Part shown: positions 61,748 through 64,000 of the stretch, in pieces
How the letters are laid out: each line of letters opens with the position of its first letter
How positions within the stretch are numbered: position 1 is the first letter of the stretch
Origin: DAOQTX01 sp035340715
GTDB taxonomy: Bacteria > Bacteroidota > Bacteroidia > AKYH767-A > OLB10
DNA length: 64,000 nucleotides
NCBI GenBank assembly: GCA_035340715.1
Contig: DAOQTX010000001.1
Coordinates: forward strand, 72,382-136,381
Direction: 5' to 3'
The notes under the pieces: generated by a model
What the model saw: the letters and a program-made list of their open reading frames with translations, nothing else
What the model was told of the DNA's origin: nothing
Databases searched by the model: none
Program-made: the position numbers and the translations under genes

Positions 61748-63574
61748 GTGAAAGATTACGTACGATTACTGGCTTATGTAAAGGAATACAAAGGACCTGC
61801 TCTACTCAATGTTCTTTTTAATGTCTTTTCTGTTTTATTCTCGTTGTTCAGTTTAACGATGGTGGTGCCCTTTTTGAATGTACTGTTCAACAGCACAAAC
61901 GAATATCAGAAAGTGGAATGGAGTTTTTCGGTTGAAGCCGCCATTGGGAACTTCAATTATTTTCTGCATCACTACATAGAAGAAAATGGAAAGCTACAGG
62001 CGCTGATGTTTATTTGCATGCTGGTAGTGGTCATGTTTTTCTTCAAAAATCTTTTCCGTTATATGGCGATGTACTTCTTAGCTACCGTACGCTTAGGAAT
62101 AGTAAAAGATGTGCGCAATCGGCTTTACAACAAAACCATGTTATTGCCTCTCGGATTTTTTAGCAATGAAAGAAAAGGAGATATCATGTCTCGTATTTCG
62201 AATGATGCTCAAGAATTGGAATACAGCATTATGAGTTCATTGGAGGTTATTTTTCGAGAACCGCTAACGGTTGTGTTGTTTTTGCTCACTATGTTTATGA
62301 TGAGCTTTCAACTCACCTTATTCGTCATCATTTTATTGCCCCTTGCCGGAATACTGATAGGCCGAATTGGAAAGAGCTTACGAAGAACCTCTTCAAAAGC
62401 GCAGGCACAGTTTGGAGCATTGCTTAGCAATATAGAAGAAACACTTGGTGGTTTGCGTATTATAAAAGCTTTTACAGCTGAGCAAAACATGAGTCATAAG
62501 TTCAATGAACAAAACACCGCCTTTAGCAAAACCATGCGTAAAGCCTATCGCAAAAGAGACCTCGCCAGTCCCATGAGTGAATTTATGGGAGCAGCGGTTA
62601 TGGTTGTGGTCATGTATTTTGGCGGCCAATTGGTTTTGCGCGATGGTCCTGTTTTACAACCCGCAGAATTTATTGCTTTCATAGCCATCTTTAGTCAGCT
62701 GATTCCTCCTGCTAAAGCATTTACTACTGCCTATTACAATATCCAAAAAGGATTGGCTTCGGCTCAACGCATCAATACCATTTTAGATGCTCCGGTGAGT
62801 ATTCAGGATGACGAAAATGCTATTAGCAAAAACAAATTTGATCGCAGCATTGAGTACAACAATATTTTATTTGCGTATAGCAGAGGTGATGAAGGATATG
62901 TTTTAAAGAATATAAATCTATCGATTGAAAAAGGTAAAACCATTGCATTGGTGGGTCAATCCGGATCGGGTAAAACTACCTTGGCCGACTTATTGCCTCG
63001 ATTTTATGACCCGGCCGATGGAGCCATTCTGTTGGATGGAATTGATATTCGTAAAATCGCCTTGAATGATTTGCGCAATATGATGGGAATCGTTACCCAA
63101 GAAGCGATATTGTTTAACGACACTGTTTTCAATAACATCACATTTGGGAAACCAAATTCTACATATGAAGAAGTTATACAAGCGGCTCAGATTGCAAATG
63201 CACATGAATTTATAGAACAAATGCCGGATGGTTATAATACCAATATTGGTGATCGTGGAAGTAAGTTAAGTGGTGGCCAACGTCAGCGATTAAGTATTGC
63301 CAGAGCGGTGCTTATGAATCCTCCAATTCTAATTTTAGATGAAGCTACCTCTGCCCTCGACACCGAATCGGAACGACTGGTACAAGAAGCGCTTACCCGC
63401 TTAATGAAAAACAGAACTACTTTGGTTATTGCGCATCGCTTGTCAACCATACAACATGCCGATGAGATTATTGTGATGCAAAAAGGTGAGATCATTGAAA
63501 GAGGAAATCATACTGCTTTAATTGAGCGGAATGGTGTTTATCGAAGACTTTCGGAACTACAGACGTTTAATTAG
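61748..63574 (+). CDS. MsbA-like ABC exporter (fused membrane and ATPase domains)
   Basis: A 608-residue half-transporter that would act as a homodimer. Residues ~1-320 are six transmembrane helices (for example LFNVFSVLFSLFSLTMVVPFL and LTVVLFLLTMFMMSFQLTLF). Residues ~345-608 are the ATPase: Walker A LVGQSGSGKTTLADL, signature KLSGGQRQRLSIA, Walker B ILILDEATSALD and the switch His in VIAHRLSTIQ. MsbA relatives flip lipid A or other lipids; a drug or peptide substrate cannot be excluded. The start is GTG at 61748. No terminator is visible after it. Confidence 0.9.
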   Translation: MKDYVRLLAYVKEYKGPALLNVLFNVFSVLFSLFSLTMVVPFLNVLFNSTNEYQKVEWSFSVEAAIGNFNYFLHHYIEENGKLQALMFICMLVVVMFFFKNLFRYMAMYFLATVRLGIVKDVRNRLYNKTMLLPLGFFSNERKGDIMSRISNDAQELEYSIMSSLEVIFREPLTVVLFLLTMFMMSFQLTLFVIILLPLAGILIGRIGKSLRRTSSKAQAQFGALLSNIEETLGGLRIIKAFTAEQNMSHKFNEQNTAFSKTMRKAYRKRDLASPMSEFMGAAVMVVVMYFGGQLVLRDGPVLQPAEFIAFIAIFSQLIPPAKAFTTAYYNIQKGLASAQRINTILDAPVSIQDDENAISKNKFDRSIEYNNILFAYSRGDEGYVLKNINLSIEKGKTIALVGQSGSGKTTLADLLPRFYDPADGAILLDGIDIRKIALNDLRNMMGIVTQEAILFNDTVFNNITFGKPNSTYEEVIQAAQIANAHEFIEQMPDGYNTNIGDRGSKLSGGQRQRLSIARAVLMNPPILILDEATSALDTESERLVQEALTRLMKNRTTLVIAHRLSTIQHADEIIVMQKGEIIERGNHTALIERNGVYRRLSELQTFN

Positions 63575-63597
63575 TGTGCAAATGAAATGGAGAGCCT

Positions 63598-63771
63598 TTA
63601 AATATTTTTTGGCAAAATCTTGCGCATATATTTTGCCTTGATAAACAGATCAAGTGGAGCCCTAAAAAACATTTCGTGTTCCATAATCAAAAGTAGATAT
63701 TGCATTATTCCTTTGCGCAAGCAGCCTTCACGAATAGGTGTTTGTATGAACGAACACGAATCCTTTCTCAT
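63598..63771 (-). CDS. Possible small ORF or gene remnant (57 residues)
   Basis: An ATG frame of 57 codons on the minus strand, open for a further 17 codons upstream without ATG. The product is basic and partly hydrophobic (MQYLLLIMEHEMFFRAPLDL), with no recognised domain. It lies in the 297-base gap between the exporter and the last gene. It may be a small gene, a decayed gene end, or chance; no promoter or RBS supports it. Confidence 0.25.
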   Translation of the reverse strand: MRKDSCSFIQTPIREGCLRKGIMQYLLLIMEHEMFFRAPLDLFIKAKYMRKILPKNI

Positions 63772-63808
63772 TGTCACACTAAGCGGAGTTGAAGTGTGAG
63801 CGAATTGT

Positions 63809-63843
63809 AAAAAAAAGCTAAGGCCTCAGCAGCACCAGCTTTT
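63809..63843 (-). terminator. Terminator hairpin after the T9SS cargo gene
   Basis: AAAAGCT (63813-63819) and AGCTTTT (63837-63843) form an inverted repeat, extended by GG/CC inside. On the minus strand it is followed by a run of eight T, 29 bases downstream of the TAA of the truncated gene at 63872. Confidence 0.55.
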
Positions 63844-63871
63844 CTGCATTACAAAATGCACCAATAATCCT

Positions 63872-64000
63872 TTACTCAAACACAATCTTACCATAATAAC
63901 TCTTCTTCCTGCTACTCAAAGTTACCGTATAAATACCCCTAGCTACTGCTTCTAAATTGAGTTTAATCTTGCCATCGTTCATTTGCAGAAGTTTTTGCTG
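63872..64000 (-). CDS. C-terminal end of a T9SS sorting-domain protein (cut by window edge)
   Basis: The minus strand is open from the right edge to a TAA at 63872-63874, giving the last 42 residues of a larger protein. They read as the final strands of a type A sorting domain: LNLEAVARGIYTVTLSSRKK followed by the usual short tail with a terminal KIVFE. This matches the ends of the cargo proteins at 19531, 20411, 37227 and 40151. The rest of the gene lies beyond the window, so the passenger domain is unknown. Confidence 0.8.
   Translation of the reverse strand, partial: QQKLLQMNDGKIKLNLEAVARGIYTVTLSSRKKSYYGKIVFE

Noticed and set aside
1..64000. CRISPR array, insertion sequence, toxin-antitoxin pair, riboswitch or ribosomal RNA
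   Set aside because: Reading both strands I found no regular direct-repeat array, transposase, terminal inverted repeats of an IS, aptamer-like leader or rRNA sequence.

Overview
The window is AT-rich and very gene-dense. It reads as chromosome of a member of the Bacteroidota. The grounds are: a full-length SprA (the outer-membrane translocon of the type IX secretion system, T9SS); at least five proteins with a T9SS type A C-terminal sorting region; Omp28-type proteins; an ExbB/ExbD/ExbD operon; a malic enzyme-phosphotransacetylase fusion; almost no Shine-Dalgarno sequences; and repeated TAnnTTTG boxes, the -7 element of this phylum, just upstream of genes. I cannot place it more precisely. 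I see no prophage, insertion sequence, integrase or CRISPR array.

Layout. 1-5.6 kb is the end of a surface-polysaccharide cluster (O-antigen ligase end, two GT4 glycosyltransferases, AsnB-type amidotransferase, WcaF-type acetyltransferase, GT2). 5.6-19.4 kb is housekeeping with the T9SS core: a CPBP protease, dusB, then on the minus strand maeB-ruvA-sprA-gcvH-vanZ-tonB. 19.5-26.1 kb holds exported proteins: a T9SS cargo, two Omp28-like proteins, a TlpA-like thioredoxin and two predicted outer-membrane barrels. 26.1-31.7 kb is housekeeping again (ubiX, a 59-residue small protein, queG, ruvB, WD40, rhomboid, methylmalonyl-CoA epimerase, HAD) and ends at tRNA-Ile(CAU).

31.9-44.4 kb is the most accessory-looking part. 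Two histidine kinase/LuxR-type regulator pairs flank a secreted fibre-like protein, a T9SS-exported M4 metalloprotease and a run of three secreted proteins. 44.4-58.2 kb returns to housekeeping: a PAP2-like membrane protein, rpoN, deoC, a second tonB, asnS, a degenerate TrmO-like protein, dxs, a thioesterase, GT9, tatD, asparaginase, tRNA-Ser(GGA) and the exbB-exbD-exbD operon. 58.3-64 kb has a LolC/E-type permease, a methyltransferase, rbfA, a GT2, an MsbA-type exporter and, at the right edge, the tail of another T9SS cargo protein.

How it fits together. SprA exports the sorting-domain proteins found throughout the window. The ExbB/ExbD operon and the two TonB proteins supply energy to the outer membrane. 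The two kinase/regulator pairs are well placed to control the neighbouring surface proteins. Transcription units are compact: four convergent gene pairs overlap at their stop codons, and several promoter boxes sit so close to the ATG that near-leaderless mRNAs are likely.
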